Shown in pieces: positions 1 through 6,438 of a DNA stretch of 12,230 bases. Positions within the stretch are counted from its first letter, which is position 1. Each line of letters opens with the position of its first letter. The notes under the pieces are model-generated. The model was given only the letters and a program-made list of their open reading frames with translations, searched no databases and was not told the origin of the DNA. The translations under genes and the position numbers were made by a program. The DNA comes from CAYOHP01 sp964403795 [NCBI: uncultured bacterium] (lineage in GTDB: Bacteria; Muiribacteriota; UBA6191; CAZXTJ01): the NCBI GenBank assembly GCA_964403795.1, contig CAYOHP010000172.1, positions 1 to 12,230 on the forward strand, written 5' to 3'.

Positions 1-524
1 AGGTCGAGGTAGGGGTCGCCGACGGTTGCCATCTCCCAGTCGAGGATCGCCACCCGGGAGATCCCGGGGGTGGCGAGCGCGGCTTCCGCCGCCACCGCCA
101 CGTTGGCGAACAGGCAGAACCCCATGGCGGTGCCGGGTCGGGCGTGGTGGCCCGGTGGCCGCACCGAGCAGAACCCCCGGCGCCACTCGCCGGCCAGGAC
201 CCGGCGCACCGCCTCGACTCCGGCTCCCGCCGCCCGTAGCGCCGCATCCCAGGAGTCCGGCACGGCCACGGTATCGGGATCGAGGGCTCCGCCGCCTGCC
301 CGGCAGATCCTCTCCAGGTCCTCGAGGTAGCCGGGGGAGTGCACCCGGGCCAGCCATTCCCGGTCTACCCGAGGCGCCTCGATCCGGTCGAGCCGGCGGA
401 TCAGGTTCTCCCTCTCCAGGGCGGCCCGGATCGCCTCCAGGCGGCCGGGGGACTCGGGGTGCGACGGACCGTTCGAGTGCCGGTCGAAACTCGGGGAATC
501 GATCCACCCGACCAGGGAACCCAC
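1..524 (-). CDS. Histone deacetylase superfamily protein, partial; chimeric-looking C-terminal edge
   Basis: The 174 visible residues begin like the zinc-dependent HDAC / acetylpolyamine amidohydrolase family: a substrate-loop start (HSNGPSHPESPGRLEAI, residues 16-32), then the active-site block RPPGHHA (His126-His127) and MGFCLFANVAVAA (134-146). Known members deacetylate lysine, polyamine or acetoin-type substrates in the cytosol. Start chosen: the second of two tandem GTGs (524; the other is 527), 7 bases after a GGAGG at 532-536. The oddity is the edge. After ISRVAILDW the family needs a D-V-H-H-G-N-G zinc-binding block, but the frame reads E-M-A-T-V-G-D-P-Y-L-D, which is the ILDWE-ATVGDP-DL signature of aminoglycoside-phosphotransferase-like (ACAD10-type) kinases. 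Either the last ~40 bases are a misjoin or the gene is a real recombinant lacking two zinc ligands. The gene continues beyond base 1. HDAC identity is firm; the edge is doubtful. Confidence 0.8.
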   Translation of the reverse strand, partial: MGSLVGWIDSPSFDRHSNGPSHPESPGRLEAIRAALERENLIRRLDRIEAPRVDREWLARVHSPGYLEDLERICRAGGGALDPDTVAVPDSWDAALRAAGAGVEAVRRVLAGEWRRGFCSVRPPGHHARPGTAMGFCLFANVAVAAEAALATPGISRVAILDWEMATVGDPYLD

Positions 525-531
525 CACGCCA

Positions 532-536
532 CCTCC
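532..536 (-). promoter_or_regulatory. Shine-Dalgarno deciding the HDAC-like GTG start
   Basis: GGAGG on the minus strand lies 4 bases before GTG 527 and 7 bases before GTG 524. The longer spacing favours GTG 524. Confidence 0.6.
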
Positions 537-545
537 GGGGCCGCC

Positions 546-551
546 ATGCTA
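546..551 (-). promoter_or_regulatory. Possible -10 element (TAGCAT) of the HDAC-like gene
   Basis: TAGCAT fits TAnnnT and would place the transcript start just upstream of the GGAGG at 532-536, giving a leader of about 15 bases. No convincing -35 box is visible. This is inference from pattern only. Confidence 0.35.
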
Positions 552-808
552 CCCGGCGGGTACCGGTGGCGAGGGGCAGGGGAGCCGAGCCTGCGGGGCC
601 GGAGCGGCTCGTGTCTCGCGTGTCGCGGCGACCGCCCGAGTCCGGCGGGACCGGGACGTCTGGGACATGCGGGAGTTTCCGCGTCCCGGCTCCATCGGCT
701 CCAGGAGCGGCAGGCGGCTCCACTGGAAGATGGCACGCCTCCTGCTTGCCCAGGGGCACCGATCGTTGGCGATCGGGCCTCCTGCGGAACGAAGGGCTGG
801 TCACTCGG

Positions 809-2383
809 ATGACTCGATCGCATACCACCTCCTGCCGGCCGGGGCTCGGCGGCCTCCTGTTCGGCGCCCTGCTCCTGTCGCTGCCGGGTCCGGGCCTCGC
901 CTGGGACTTCTGGGGAACCATCGTCAGCGACGGCCTCGGCCTCAAGAAGGGAGCCGACGGCGTCTGCCGCCACCTGGGGGCGACCAGCGACTTCTGCGAC
1001 CCCACCAAGCGGGTCGGCCGGGAGGGCGGCCCCGATGCCGCCCGCTTCGAGAAGGACCTCGCCGAGGCCATCCGGAACAATCCCACCCTGGTCCGCGACG
1101 GACAGTTCGAGAGCGCCAGGACCACCTTGATCGAACGCTACAAGCGGGCCTGGGACCAGCGCTCGGTGGTGGACCCCACCCGGAGCACCCAGGAGGCCGC
1201 GCTGGCGGCGGCCCGGCTCCGGGCCTCCTGCACCACGCCCCGGTGCACCCAGGACATCGAGGATCGCATCAAGCTGCGAGGCTCCTCGATCCTCCCCGGG
1301 GTCCCGGGCCGGGACGCCACCCTCGCCTCCGAGGCCGCTCCCCGGGCCGACGCCGGCCGTTTCGCAGCTCCGGGCCTGGTGGTGCGCCGGTCGCCTGCCG
1401 ACCTGGGTGCCCTGATGCGGGGCGAGAATCCCGACGCCAACGAGAGCCTGACCCCGGAGGAACTCCGCCGCCAGATCGCGTCCCTGAGCCAGGCCGACCG
1501 GGATCTCATGGTCGAGCGGTGCAAGCCGGGGAGCGGGTACCTCGCCTGCGATCCCCGCACCGTCGAGGCCCTCCGCACCGTCCCCGTGGACTCCGGAGTC
1601 GGTCGCTTCGCCCAGCCCCGGCTGGCGGAGACCGTGGTCGGGCGCACCGAGGCGGATGCCATCGCCCTGGGCAACCAGCGGGCCGGGATCCAGGCCGTGA
1701 CCGCGGCCGCGGCCCGCCCGGGGACCTCGGTCTGGGACGGTCTGGCGGGCGAGGACGACTCGGGTCGGAGCTCCCGGATCCGCGACACCCTCGGGGACGA
1801 GCTGCTGGGCCAGATCGGTTCCCGGTCCCGGGAGGGGACCCTGGTGAAGGACGTCGAGGTCACCTGCACCGAGAGGGCCAAGGGCTGCGCCGGGAACGAT
1901 CCGGTCGGTTCCGGGATCCTCCAGGAGAAGGAGCGGCTGGGGCTCCCGGACGCTCCCCTCTACGGGGACGGTGGCCTGGTGCAGGCGTGGAAGGATGCCA
2001 CCAGCCTCGGCGGCGTCGAGAAGGATCCCCGCAAGATCGCCGGCAAGAGCGTGCCGATGCCCGAGCGGGAGGCATGGATCGCGGCGGTGCTCGCCAATCC
2101 CAAGTCGGCCCCGGTGCTGAAGGCCTGGGCCGAGAAGGAGAAGGCGGCCCTCGAGGCCGCCAAGAAGAAGGCCGAGCCGGTCGTCCCGGGCGCTAGCCCC
2201 CGGGCCGAAGGCGAGCCGGTCGAGTCGACCGGGCCGGTCGCCGAGGCCGGCACCGTCACCGGGGACGACCCCAAGCCGGTGGCCGGGTCCACGACCGTGG
2301 CCGGGGATCCGGAGCCGGCCGCCTCGACCGGATCCGAGCCGATCGAGATGGCGGACGTGGCCACCGGTACCAGCTTCGGGTGA
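809..2383 (+). CDS. Exported protein of unknown function with four cysteine pairs
   Basis: The product has 524 residues and matches no family I recognise. Residues 1-31 are a Sec signal peptide (Arg-containing n-region, hydrophobic GGLLFGALLLSLPG, probable cleavage after Ala31), so it acts outside the cytoplasm. The frame is open far upstream, but ATG 809 is preferred because it puts the signal peptide at the N-terminus; a GAAGGG at 790-796 is a weak, rather distant ribosome site. Eight of its nine cysteines lie in the mature part as four close pairs (53/63, 141/146, 238/247, 353/360), as expected for disulfides. Residues 207-218 (N-P-D-A-N-E-S-L-T-P-E-E) resemble a degenerate EF-hand loop. 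Residues 440-455 are a charged Lys/Glu/Ala helix. The last ~65 residues are a Pro/Gly/Ala/Glu low-complexity tail that may be disordered. The gene is divergent from the HDAC-like gene. Confidence 0.75.
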   Translation: MTRSHTTSCRPGLGGLLFGALLLSLPGPGLAWDFWGTIVSDGLGLKKGADGVCRHLGATSDFCDPTKRVGREGGPDAARFEKDLAEAIRNNPTLVRDGQFESARTTLIERYKRAWDQRSVVDPTRSTQEAALAAARLRASCTTPRCTQDIEDRIKLRGSSILPGVPGRDATLASEAAPRADAGRFAAPGLVVRRSPADLGALMRGENPDANESLTPEELRRQIASLSQADRDLMVERCKPGSGYLACDPRTVEALRTVPVDSGVGRFAQPRLAETVVGRTEADAIALGNQRAGIQAVTAAAARPGTSVWDGLAGEDDSGRSSRIRDTLGDELLGQIGSRSREGTLVKDVEVTCTERAKGCAGNDPVGSGILQEKERLGLPDAPLYGDGGLVQAWKDATSLGGVEKDPRKIAGKSVPMPEREAWIAAVLANPKSAPVLKAWAEKEKAALEAAKKKAEPVVPGASPRAEGEPVESTGPVAEAGTVTGDDPKPVAGSTTVAGDPEPAASTGSEPIEMADVATGTSFG

Positions 2384-2401
2384 ACCACGGTGAGGCAGCG
2401 G

Positions 2402-2429
2402 GGCGGCCGGGCCACGGGGTCCGGCCGCC
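2402..2429. terminator. GC-rich hairpin after the Cys-pair exported gene
   Basis: A perfect 9-bp inverted repeat (2402-2410 with 2421-2429, starting GGCGGCCGG) encloses a 10-base loop, 18 bases after the stop at 2383. There is no T run after it, so it is at best an atypical terminator or a transcript-end stabiliser. Confidence 0.35.
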
Positions 2430-2445
2430 TCGGCGCGACCTGGGG

Positions 2446-2451
2446 TACGGT
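2446..2451 (+). promoter_or_regulatory. Possible -10 element (TACGGT) for the gene at 2491
   Basis: TACGGT fits TAnnnT, lies downstream of the hairpin at 2402-2429, and would give a leader of roughly 33 bases ending in the GGGAGG ribosome site of the next gene. No clear -35 box is seen. Confidence 0.3.
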
Positions 2452-2490
2452 TCGGACGGCTGGGTTGGGAATCCGTCAGGGAGGACCGCG

Positions 2491-3312
2491 ATGCAGTGGC
2501 CGGGATTGCGACGCACCCGTTTCCGAGCCGTGCTCGTCGGGCTGCTGCTGGCGACCGGCGGGCTGCCGGCGGAAGATCCCGCCCTGATCTCGCCCCGCTA
2601 CCGTCCCCAGGCGGGCCCGCTCGCCTACCGGATCGAGACCCTGATCGAGACCTCCTACGGGGTCGCCGAGCAGGCCGGGCGGACGGTCGGGGAATCCCTC
2701 ACCAGGACGGTGCGTCGGGTCTCGGAGGAGGAACGCCGGATCCTCGCCGAAGGCGACGGGCCGCTCCGGGTGGTCTCCGACCTGGCGGCCACCACCCTCT
2801 ACGTCGACGGCCTCCGCCAGGAGGAGGAGCGGCGTTTCCCCACCCTGGACGGACGCATCTTTCCCTGGGGCGCTCCCTTCGAGGCCGCCGCCGGCGGGGG
2901 CACGGATCCCGAGATCGAACTGGTCTTCCCGCCCCGGGACGGACTGGCGCTGGGGAGCGAGTGGGCCGGCAGCTTCGAGGTCGATTTCGGCGACACGGTC
3001 CGCAGGATGGCGGTGCGCCACCGGGCCACCGCGATCGTGGACCGCCACGGCCTCCGCTGCCTCCAGGTCGATTCCAGGGGCGACCAGCGCTGGAAGGACA
3101 AGGGTCGTTCGGTGCGGGCCCGGACCCGCTCGGTCTCGCTGTTCGATCTCGCCGGTGGTCGCCTGGTGGCGCTCCGGGCCAAGGTCGACCTGGGCGCCCG
3201 GTTCGCCGGCAGCGAGGAGATCCAGGGCGAAGGCACCTTCCAGCAGGCGATCGACAAGAAGGTGCTGCTGCTCGACGGGCCCGGGGGCAAGCCGGTGGCC
3301 CTGGGGGACTGA
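2491..3312 (+). CDS. Exported beta-rich protein of unknown function
   Basis: The product has 273 residues. ATG 2491 is preferred over an in-frame ATG at 2380 because GGGAGG (2479-2484) sits 6 bases ahead and because this start places a signal peptide first (RRTRFRAVLVGLLLATGGLPA, residues 7-27). The mature part alternates short hydrophobic and polar strands (YRIETLIETSYGV at 46-58; ELVFPPRDGLALGSEW at 133-148; GRLVALRAKVDLG at 223-235), typical of a beta-sandwich or half-barrel periplasmic protein. There is one cysteine (Cys180), not at a lipobox position, so it is not an obvious lipoprotein. I do not recognise a named family. It follows the Cys-pair gene on the same strand, but the hairpin and -10-like site between them suggest separate transcription. 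Confidence 0.75.
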   Translation: MQWPGLRRTRFRAVLVGLLLATGGLPAEDPALISPRYRPQAGPLAYRIETLIETSYGVAEQAGRTVGESLTRTVRRVSEEERRILAEGDGPLRVVSDLAATTLYVDGLRQEEERRFPTLDGRIFPWGAPFEAAAGGGTDPEIELVFPPRDGLALGSEWAGSFEVDFGDTVRRMAVRHRATAIVDRHGLRCLQVDSRGDQRWKDKGRSVRARTRSVSLFDLAGGRLVALRAKVDLGARFAGSEEIQGEGTFQQAIDKKVLLLDGPGGKPVALGD

Positions 3313-3351
3313 CCTCCGGCCCAAGCCCGCGCTCCCGGCCTTCCCCCGCGG

Positions 3352-3357
3352 TATCGT
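3352..3357 (+). promoter_or_regulatory. Possible -10 element (TATCGT) for a leaderless bestrophin transcript
   Basis: TATCGT ends 6 bases before GTG 3364, so transcription would begin at or next to the start codon. No Shine-Dalgarno is present, which agrees with a leaderless start. No good -35 box is visible. Confidence 0.4.
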
Positions 3358-3363
3358 CGGCCC

Positions 3364-4291
3364 GTGATCCTCTACGACTCCCGGCGCTGGTCCCAGGTCA
3401 TCCTGAACGCCCCCCGGAGCGTCATCCTCCGGAAGATCGCCTTCGACGTGCTCGGGGTCGGGCGCCCTGGCGGTCCACGAGTTCGCCGAGCGCTCCGGGT
3501 TGCCGCCGCTGCCCCCCGGGGCGACCGTGTTCAGCCTGCTCGGCCTGCTGCTCGGCATGCTCTTGGCGTTCCGCACCAACACGAGCTACGACCGCTGGTG
3601 GGAAGGCCGCAAGCTCTGGGGTGCGCTCGTCAACGTGAGCCGCAACCTGGCCCTGCACCTCGACAGCGTGCTCCCCGCCGACGACCAGGAACACCGCCTC
3701 GAGTTCGCCCACGATCTCTCGAACTACGCCTTCGCCCTGAAGGGCCACCTGCGCGGCGAGGTCGAGTTCGCCGACCTGACCGGCTACTCCCCCGAACTCA
3801 TGGAGACCCTGAAGCAGGTCCACCACGTCCCCAACGCCATTGCCCAGCGGATCTCGCGGAGGCTCCACGACCTGCTCCGCCGGGGCGTGTTCGCCGAGGT
3901 GGAGTTCCGGGCGGTGCGTCCGCTCGCCGACGTCCCCACCGACGTGATGGGGGCGTGCGAGCGGATCCGCAGCACCCCGGTGCCCTACCCCTACGACGCC
4001 TACGTGAAGCTGATGGTGCTGCTCTACTGCCTGGTGCTCCCGATCGCGCTCCACCCCGACTTCGGCTGGGGCGTGATCGGGCTCTCGATGGTGGCCTACG
4101 CCGCCATGGCCGGGATCGCCATGCTGGCGGCCGACATCGAGGATCCCTTCGGCACCGACGAGAACGACCTGCCCACCCACCGCATCTCGCTCACCATCCG
4201 AAAGAGCGTGTTCGAGATCCTCACCGCCTCGGTGCCGGTCGGGGAGCAGGTGCCGCGTTACGACGGCAGCCGCCTCACGGTGGCCAGCTAG
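3364..4291 (+). CDS. Bestrophin-family (UPF0187/YneE-like) anion channel, frameshifted
   Basis: Bacterial bestrophin homologues form pentameric inner-membrane channels with four TM helices per subunit. The N-terminus MILYDSRRWSQVIL (GTG start at 3364) and the hallmark RTNTSYDRWWEGRKLWG (coded at 3572-3622) with the following AL-NVSRNLA are diagnostic. TM segments are visible at FSLLGLLLGMLLAF, YVKLMVLLYCLVLPIAL and VIGLSMVAYAAMAGIAML; the conserved tail DIEDPFGTDENDLP follows. The two halves are in different frames. The reading switches by +1 at the GGGGTCGGG run 3454-3462, and removing one G gives a seamless ~308-residue protein of the usual family length. A downstream TTG at 3500 would yield a product lacking the first TM region. 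The frame stays open and well conserved after the break, so a homopolymer sequencing error or a very recent mutation is likelier than an old pseudogene. Confidence 0.85.
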
Positions 4292-4312
4292 GGCAGGGGG
4301 AAGGCGGCCAGG

Positions 4313-4714
4313 ATGGCCCAGGAGTTCGATCTCTTCAGCCTGCGCTGCGTCCTGCGTGCGGAGTCGGACGGCGACGCCGAGGCGGCGGCCGCGCTCCTCG
4401 AGGCCGCGGTCGGAGGCCGCGCCGAGGTCCGGAGCCGGATCCTCGAGCCCTTCGCGGAGGCCGGGGGCCGCTTCGACCTCATCTTCGTACTGGCCGTCAC
4501 CGCTTCGACTCCCGAGGCGTTCGCCGGGCTCCAGGCCGACCTCGGCACCGGATGGGAGAGCCGCACCTGGGAAGGGCCGGGGCACCTGTCGGGCAGTGCC
4601 ACCTGGACCCCAGGAGAGGGAGCGGAGTTCTCGGAACCCTGCGTGGAGTGGGCCGGGATCGACTTCCAGGTGCCTCGGCACGACCCCCCTTCCCAAGCGG
4701 CGAAGGATCCCTAG
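4313..4714 (+). CDS. Small cytosolic protein of unknown function
   Basis: The product has 133 residues, with no signal peptide or TM segment, and matches no family I recognise. It is acidic and mixed alpha/beta: FDLFSLRCVLRAE (5-17), an Ala/Glu helix (21-35), FDLIFVLAVTA (54-64), then an aromatic-rich tail (TWTPGEG, EWAGIDFQVP). The start ATG is 22 bases after the bestrophin stop and is preceded by GGGGGAAGG (4296-4304), so it is probably co-transcribed with the bestrophin. Its stop codon is embedded in the TAGACT -10-like site of the next gene. Because the next gene encodes a toxin-type domain, an immunity role is conceivable, but nothing in the sequence shows it. Confidence 0.65.
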   Translation: MAQEFDLFSLRCVLRAESDGDAEAAAALLEAAVGGRAEVRSRILEPFAEAGGRFDLIFVLAVTASTPEAFAGLQADLGTGWESRTWEGPGHLSGSATWTPGEGAEFSEPCVEWAGIDFQVPRHDPPSQAAKDP

Positions 4715-4717
4715 ACT
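4712..4717 (+). promoter_or_regulatory. Possible -10 element (TAGACT) for the toxin-17-domain gene
   Basis: TAGACT overlaps the TAG stop of the preceding gene. The same hexamer occurs at 9429-9434 ahead of another gene. It would give a leader of about 65 bases before ATG 4790. Confidence 0.35.
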
Positions 4718-4789
4718 CGTAACGGGAGCGCAGGACCCGCGGGCCGAGGAGGCCGGCGAGGAGCCTGCGACCCGACCGGGAACGTTCGC

Positions 4790-5356
4790 ATGACCCTTCT
4801 CCGCCGCTGGCTGGTCCTGCTCTTCGCCCTCGTCCTCGGGCTCGTCCCGCTCGGCGAGGCCCTCGCCAACCCTGCCGCATGGGTGGCCAGGAATGCTGCC
4901 CGCCAGGCCGGGCGGGCCCGGTTCGCCGGTCGCCTGGCAGCCCTGGAAGGCGCCGGTGCCGCCCCGGGGAGCCTGCTCGCCCGGGCCGCCCAGCGCAACG
5001 TCGGGCTCTCCCAGGCCCAGGTCCGGCGCAAGGCCCTGCAGCAGGCCGCCCTCCAGGCCTCCAATCCGATCCGCCAGGCCGGGCTCCCCAACCGGGGTCG
5101 GGTCCGCTTCGTACCTCCCAAGGACTGGAGCCCCAACCAGCCTCTCCCCACCGGTACCCTCTACGGGCGCACCGGGTACGTCGACCGCTACGGCCGGGTC
5201 TGGCACCGGGGTCCCAATCACCACTTCCCCCGCAACGGCCAGCGCCACGAGTGGGACGTGCAGGTGCCCCGGGACTCGCAGTGGGCCAGCCTGGCCCGCG
5301 ACGGTCGCCACATCGACGTCGAGTTCCAGCCCCCGGGGGGATTGCTCGGGCAGTAG
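4790..5356 (+). CDS. Secreted protein with a polymorphic toxin type 17 (Ntox17-like) domain
   Basis: The product has 188 residues. Residues 1-26 are a clear signal peptide (MTLLRR, a Leu/Val core, cleavage near EALA-NP). Residues 27-100 are an Arg/Ala/Gln-rich helical linker. Residues 105-178 match, from memory, the C-terminal type-17 domain of polymorphic toxins: R-F-V-P-P-K-D-W-S-P-N-Q-P-L-P, then GYVDRYGRVWHRGP (129-142), HEWDVQV (153-159) and ARDGRHIDV (169-177). In polymorphic toxins this domain is the exchangeable effector at the end of large delivery proteins and is predicted, not well proven, to act on nucleic acid. Here it stands alone behind a Sec signal, with no Rhs repeats, VgrG/PAAR or LXG part. 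A GGGA 8 bases before the ATG is a weak ribosome site. Immunity candidates are the neighbours at 4313 and 5459 (inference). The tail PPGGLLGQ is Gly-rich. Confidence 0.75.
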   Translation: MTLLRRWLVLLFALVLGLVPLGEALANPAAWVARNAARQAGRARFAGRLAALEGAGAAPGSLLARAAQRNVGLSQAQVRRKALQQAALQASNPIRQAGLPNRGRVRFVPPKDWSPNQPLPTGTLYGRTGYVDRYGRVWHRGPNHHFPRNGQRHEWDVQVPRDSQWASLARDGRHIDVEFQPPGGLLGQ

Positions 5357-5372
5357 GCCCGGGTGCCGGGCC
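5356..5372. terminator. Short GC hairpin at the end of the toxin-domain gene
   Basis: A perfect 7-bp stem (GGCCCGG with CCGGGCC) and a 3-base loop start on the last base of the stop codon. There is no T run, so function as a terminator is uncertain. Confidence 0.3.
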
Positions 5373-5445
5373 GCACCGGAGGGGCCGCGCCCGGGGATTC
5401 CGCAGGATCGGTGAGGCCCCCACCCGTTGCCGACGGTGCGGCTGC

Positions 5446-5451
5446 TACCCT
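5446..5451 (+). promoter_or_regulatory. Possible -10 element (TACCCT), leaderless start
   Basis: TACCCT ends 7 bases before GTG 5459, with no Shine-Dalgarno between, so the message would start at the start codon. TTGCCG at 5427-5432 is -35-like, but the 13-base spacing is too short to trust. Confidence 0.4.
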
Positions 5452-5458
5452 GGACCTC

Positions 5459-6283
5459 GTGCGGTTCGCGGGTCCGGTTCTCACCCTGCTGGCGGGCGCC
5501 TTGATGCCCGGTGCCCTCGGCGCGGACCCGCCCCGCCCCCGGGGCCACGACTACTACGTCGCCGAGGTGGGGGCGCGCCCGGGCGAGGGCGGGACCCACG
5601 AGGTGCTGATCCGGGTCGTGAATCATGGCCCGGATGCCGGGCCCGAGGTCGCGGTGCGCTGGACCCTCGACGGCTTCGACGCCGAGGGACTGTTCACGCC
5701 GGTCACCCGGTCGCTGGGGCCCCTGGAGGCCGGGGCCGACGCCCGTGCCAGCGCCAAACTCGACCTCGGACGCCTGGCGCCCGAGGAGCTCGAAGGGGTG
5801 GCCCGGGTCACCGGCACCTTCTCGCTGGCGGGTCGGGACCTGGAGCCGGCGAACGACAGCTCGGTCTGGGACGTGGCCCTGCCCGAGACCGCGGCCCGGG
5901 CCACCGTGGAGTGTCGCCGTGCCAAGGTCCGCCACCAGCACCCGGACCCGGCCAAGGGGATCCCGGGGAAGGTCCTGATCGAACTCCAGGCGGTCACCTT
6001 CGGTGCCGTGCCCTGGGTCGTCGACTACGAGATCGTGGTGGAGGAGGGGGGACGGAAGCTGGCCAGCGGAAGCCTGGCCGAGCCTGCCGGAGAGCGCGGC
6101 TGGGAGGCGCAGGCGGTCTGGATCCCCGAGCCCGGCGACTGCGGGCGGAGCTTCCGGACCCGCCTCCGGCTGACCGCCAGGAAGCGCGGGGAGGGAGGCG
6201 GCGTCGAGATCGGGCGGCTCGAGCAGAAGCTCCCGGTCCATGTCCCCTCGAAGTTCTGTGCGGGTCCCCCGGCTTCCCGGTGA
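5459..6283 (+). CDS. Exported protein with a CARDB-like beta-sandwich domain
   Basis: The product has 274 residues. Starting at GTG 5459 gives a clean signal peptide (MRFAGPVLTLLAGALMPGALGA, 1-22); the frame is open further upstream to 5363, but that adds a low-complexity stretch before the leader. Residues 46-142 resemble CARDB, the Ig-like module of bacterial surface proteins: HEVLIRVVNHGPDAGPEVAVRW (48-69), a turn GPLEAGADARASAKLDLG, and the typical closing E-P-A-N-D-S-S-V-W. Residues 145-265 are a second beta-rich half with three cysteines in the mature protein (152, 228, 267). CARDB modules bind or scaffold at the cell surface; no enzymatic motif is seen. It directly follows the toxin-17-domain gene (102 bases apart), so a partner role in the periplasm is possible but unproven. 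Confidence 0.7.
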   Translation: MRFAGPVLTLLAGALMPGALGADPPRPRGHDYYVAEVGARPGEGGTHEVLIRVVNHGPDAGPEVAVRWTLDGFDAEGLFTPVTRSLGPLEAGADARASAKLDLGRLAPEELEGVARVTGTFSLAGRDLEPANDSSVWDVALPETAARATVECRRAKVRHQHPDPAKGIPGKVLIELQAVTFGAVPWVVDYEIVVEEGGRKLASGSLAEPAGERGWEAQAVWIPEPGDCGRSFRTRLRLTARKRGEGGGVEIGRLEQKLPVHVPSKFCAGPPASR

Positions 6284-6312
6284 AACCGGTCCCGGTACCG
6301 CGACGGGCTTCC

Positions 6313-6328
6313 CGGCCCTGTCGGGCCG
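6313..6328. terminator. Short GC hairpin after the CARDB-like gene
   Basis: CGGCCC / GGGCCG form a 6-bp stem with a TGTC loop, 30 bases after the stop. No T run follows. This is a weak terminator candidate. Confidence 0.25.
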
Positions 6329-6379
6329 CGGGTCATGAATGGGCCCCAGGCGGTCGATCGCGGACCGGAAGGGTCGCGG

Positions 6380-6385
6380 TACGCT
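6380..6385 (+). promoter_or_regulatory. Possible -10 element (TACGCT) for the gene at 6439
   Basis: TACGCT fits TAnnnT and would start transcription about 47 bases before GTG 6439. It abuts the inverted repeat at 6386-6425. Confidence 0.3.
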
Positions 6386-6425
6386 GGTCGTCCCGGGCCG
6401 ACCCGCGGCCCTCAGAGGGACGACC
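6386..6425 (+). promoter_or_regulatory. Long imperfect inverted repeat just ahead of the ribosome site
   Basis: The outer arms are a perfect 9-bp match (GGTCGTCCC 6386-6394 with GGGACGACC 6417-6425). The inner arms are a perfect 6-bp match (GGGCCG 6395-6400 with CGGCCC 6406-6411). The loop is 5 bases, with one 5-base bulge (6412-6416). The GAGGAGG ribosome site follows immediately at 6426-6432. It could be a protein operator or an RNA stem that gates translation. Confidence 0.45.
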
Positions 6426-6438
6426 GAGGAGGTTCCCC

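Noticed and set aside
1-524. A natural HDAC-kinase fusion protein
   Set aside because: The switch occurs inside a conserved strand shared by both families and deletes HDAC zinc ligands, so a clean domain fusion is unlikely. It is kept only as a possible recombinant or misjoin.
26-808. Upstream extension of the Cys-pair exported protein
   Set aside because: It overlaps the HDAC-like gene in antisense, is Arg/Pro/Gly-rich noise, and would bury the signal peptide at residue 262.
4879-6438. Long upstream extension of the repeat-protein frame
   Set aside because: It is an out-of-frame shadow of the toxin-domain and CARDB-like genes. GTG 6439 has a strong ribosome site and a signal peptide right after it.
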